A program made the translations under genes and the position numbers. The notes below the pieces were generated by a model, which did no database searches, was not told where the DNA came from, and saw only the letters and a program-made list of their open reading frames with translations. 64,000 nt of DNA from Clostridium ljungdahlii DSM 13528 (GTDB lineage Bacteria > Bacillota > Clostridia > Clostridiales > Clostridiaceae). Positions 62,939 to 64,000 of this stretch are shown here, piece after piece (the stretch's first letter is position 1; each line of letters starts with the position of its first letter). Location: contig NC_014328.1 in the NCBI RefSeq assembly GCF_000143685.1, positions 434,001 to 498,000 of the forward strand, given 5' to 3'.

Positions 62939-63187
62939 CTAGTTTGAAATTTGAACTTATACCAGAAAATAATGCTGACAAAATTGAAGCACACTTAAAA
63001 ACTTTTTTTATAAGTCTTAGTGAGGTATTTTAGAAAATCTTAGAAGCTTATATATGTCTGAGGTACGAGTTTATATAAGCTTCTTTAGATTTTCAAAATA
63101 CCGAACTTTAGACCTATAAAAAGTTTTTAGTATGATGAAATTTGTCAGCATATGAACTGGTATAAGTGGAATTTCAATCTAGAAATT
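62939..63187 (-). repeat. Long-hairpin repeat B5 (3'-end element)
   Basis: The reference type B copy. Ends: CTAGTTTGAAATTTGAACTT (62939) and AATTTCAATCTAG (63170-63182). Middle arms: ATGCTGACAAAATTGAAG / AAATTTGTCAGCAT. Inner stem: AGAAGCTTATATA / TATATAAGCTTCT. Minus-strand loop: AAACTCGTACCTCAGACA near 63066. It touches the stop codon of the minus-strand SleB-type gene. Confidence 0.9.
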
Positions 63188-63949
63188 CTAATATGTGAAT
63201 ACCAGTTTCCCAACTCTTAAAGCAATTGGTTTTGACCAGAGCCAAGTATTTGTAGTGGAATCATCAAAATAATAAATAGCACCTTTTGTTGGATCAGAAC
63301 CATATAATGCTTCTAAAGCAGCCTTTCTAGAACTATCAGAAGCAGGTTTGTTTATCCATCCATTTAATACTGGAGTAAATTGATAATATCCATTGGATAC
63401 TTGGTATATTACACCTTTTAATGTAGATGGAAACTGAGGACTTTGAACTCTATTTATAACTGAAGCAGCTACAGCTACTTTAGCTGTGTAAGGTTCACTT
63501 TCTGCTTCAGCAGTTACAAGTCTTCCAAGCAAATCTACTTCGCTGTCAGTACAGGAAATTATATATTTTGAAGAGGTTGTCCCATTAAAAACATAACCTG
63601 CAGGAATATTTAGCACTTGTCCAGGGTAGATATAACTGCTTACATTACTATTGGCAGCAATTAAAGTGTCAACAGATATGCCAAATTTTTTTGCTATCAA
63701 GTAAAGTGTGTCAGAGGCTTGTACAGTATAGGTCTTTGAATTAACATATAGAGCTTGACCTGGATATATGCTATTTCCACTTAAGCCATTATCATTAATA
63801 ATTGTAGTTGCAGTTGTTTTAAATAATACTCCTATTTTAAATAGAGAGTCACCAGGTTTTACAGTGTAACTAGCTGCATGTACTTGAGTAAAAGATAATG
63901 TGCATAGAAATGCGGCAAATAACATTGTCCTGATTTTTTTAAAATTCAT
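63188..63949 (-). CDS. LysM cell wall hydrolase of the SleB family
   Basis: A 253-residue exported protein. A signal peptide (residues 1-25, cleavage after VHA) is followed by two LysM domains (about 27-70, YTVKPGDSLFKIGVLF..., and 73-116, YTVQASDTLYLIAKKFG...), which bind peptidoglycan. The C-terminal SleB/Hydrolase_2 domain (about 136-253) has LLGRLVTAEAESEPYTAKVAVAASVINRV with the catalytic glutamate. It would cut cortex or vegetative peptidoglycan. AAGGGGGA precedes the ATG. The leader appears to end with a c-di-AMP riboswitch, which fits control of wall hydrolases by this messenger. Repeat B5 follows directly. Confidence 0.93.
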   Translation of the reverse strand: MNFKKIRTMLFAAFLCTLSFTQVHAASYTVKPGDSLFKIGVLFKTTATTIINDNGLSGNSIYPGQALYVNSKTYTVQASDTLYLIAKKFGISVDTLIAANSNVSSYIYPGQVLNIPAGYVFNGTTSSKYIISCTDSEVDLLGRLVTAEAESEPYTAKVAVAASVINRVQSPQFPSTLKGVIYQVSNGYYQFTPVLNGWINKPASDSSRKAALEALYGSDPTKGAIYYFDDSTTNTWLWSKPIALRVGKLVFTY

Positions 63950-63972
63950 AAATATAGATCCCCCTTAATTTT

Positions 63973-64000
63973 GCCTGCGAGGTTAGTTGACGGGTTCGGG
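63973..64000 (-). ncRNA. 3' end of a probable c-di-AMP (ydaO/yuaA) riboswitch, cut by the window edge
   Basis: Read on the minus strand, CCCGAACCCGTCAACTAACC then TCGCAGGC. This matches the conserved 3' part of the ydaO motif (CCGAA-CCCGTCAGCTAACCTCG-AGGC). It lies 24 bases before the start codon of a LysM/SleB hydrolase, a classic ydaO-controlled gene type. Most of the aptamer would lie beyond 64000. Confidence 0.75.

Noticed and set aside
7207..63187. The A/B hairpins as group II introns, retrons or insertion sequences
   Set aside because: No reverse transcriptase or transposase gene is associated. The elements are only ~250 bp, and no target duplications are evident around the copies examined.

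Overview
The window is AT-rich, gene-dense DNA whose content points to an endospore-forming, obligately fermentative Firmicute of the genus Clostridium, probably near the acetogenic or solventogenic C. ljungdahlii / C. kluyveri group. This placement is inferred from gene content, codon bias, strong GGAGG ribosome-binding sites and typical clostridial riboswitches, not from a marker gene. No rRNA, tRNA, CRISPR array, prophage or complete insertion sequence was seen.

Layout. 1-5.7 kb: end of a cation exchanger, an Lrp regulator, an aspartase-malic enzyme pair and an amino acid permease. 6-11.4 kb: a soluble chemotaxis-type signalling protein, an ECF sigma / anti-sigma / membrane-protein operon, a condensation-domain-like acyltransferase and a HAD phosphatase. 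11.5-15.4 kb: a collagen-like protein and two paralogous DUF11 proteins, probably spore-surface. 15.7-19.4 kb: an AraC regulator divergent from dapA and a dicarboxylate/amino-acid symporter, then a small unknown protein. 20-24.5 kb: the sporulation-linked prkA-yhbH-spoVR operon. 24.7-28.4 kb: a MarR-controlled multidrug efflux operon. 28.6-33.1 kb: carA-carB behind a PyrR-type attenuator. 33.1-41 kb: an M20 amidohydrolase, a two-component system, and a three-part lipid-linked glycosylation set (GtrB-like, GtrA-like, GT39). 41-44.4 kb: a cobalamin riboswitch and hemA-hemL. 44.7-52.3 kb: amj, galU with a membrane glycosyltransferase, then a DNRLRE/DUF6385 protein, a valine/threonine-repeat DUF6385 protein and a TPR glycosyltransferase. 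52.3-55.8 kb: an ABC exporter with its own two-component system. 55.9-59 kb: a SAM-I riboswitch, metN-metI and larA. 59.1-64 kb: a GntR/DUF1648 pair behind a 39-bp palindrome, an aminotransferase and a LysM/SleB hydrolase preceded at the window edge by what looks like the 3' end of a c-di-AMP riboswitch.

The most unusual feature is a large set of interspersed long-hairpin repeats. At least fourteen copies (two stem types, here called A and B) share an almost invariant loop, AAACTCGTACCTCAGACA or the same with CAAACA. All but one lie within about 20 bases of a stop codon, in the sense direction of the gene that ends there. Stems differ between copies with compensating changes, so the fold seems to be maintained. 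Three other repeat families (C, D, E) are nested in or placed between them. This looks like a family of 3'-end structured elements, either terminators / 3'-UTR RNAs or non-autonomous mobile hairpins that target gene ends. I know of no named family that it matches.
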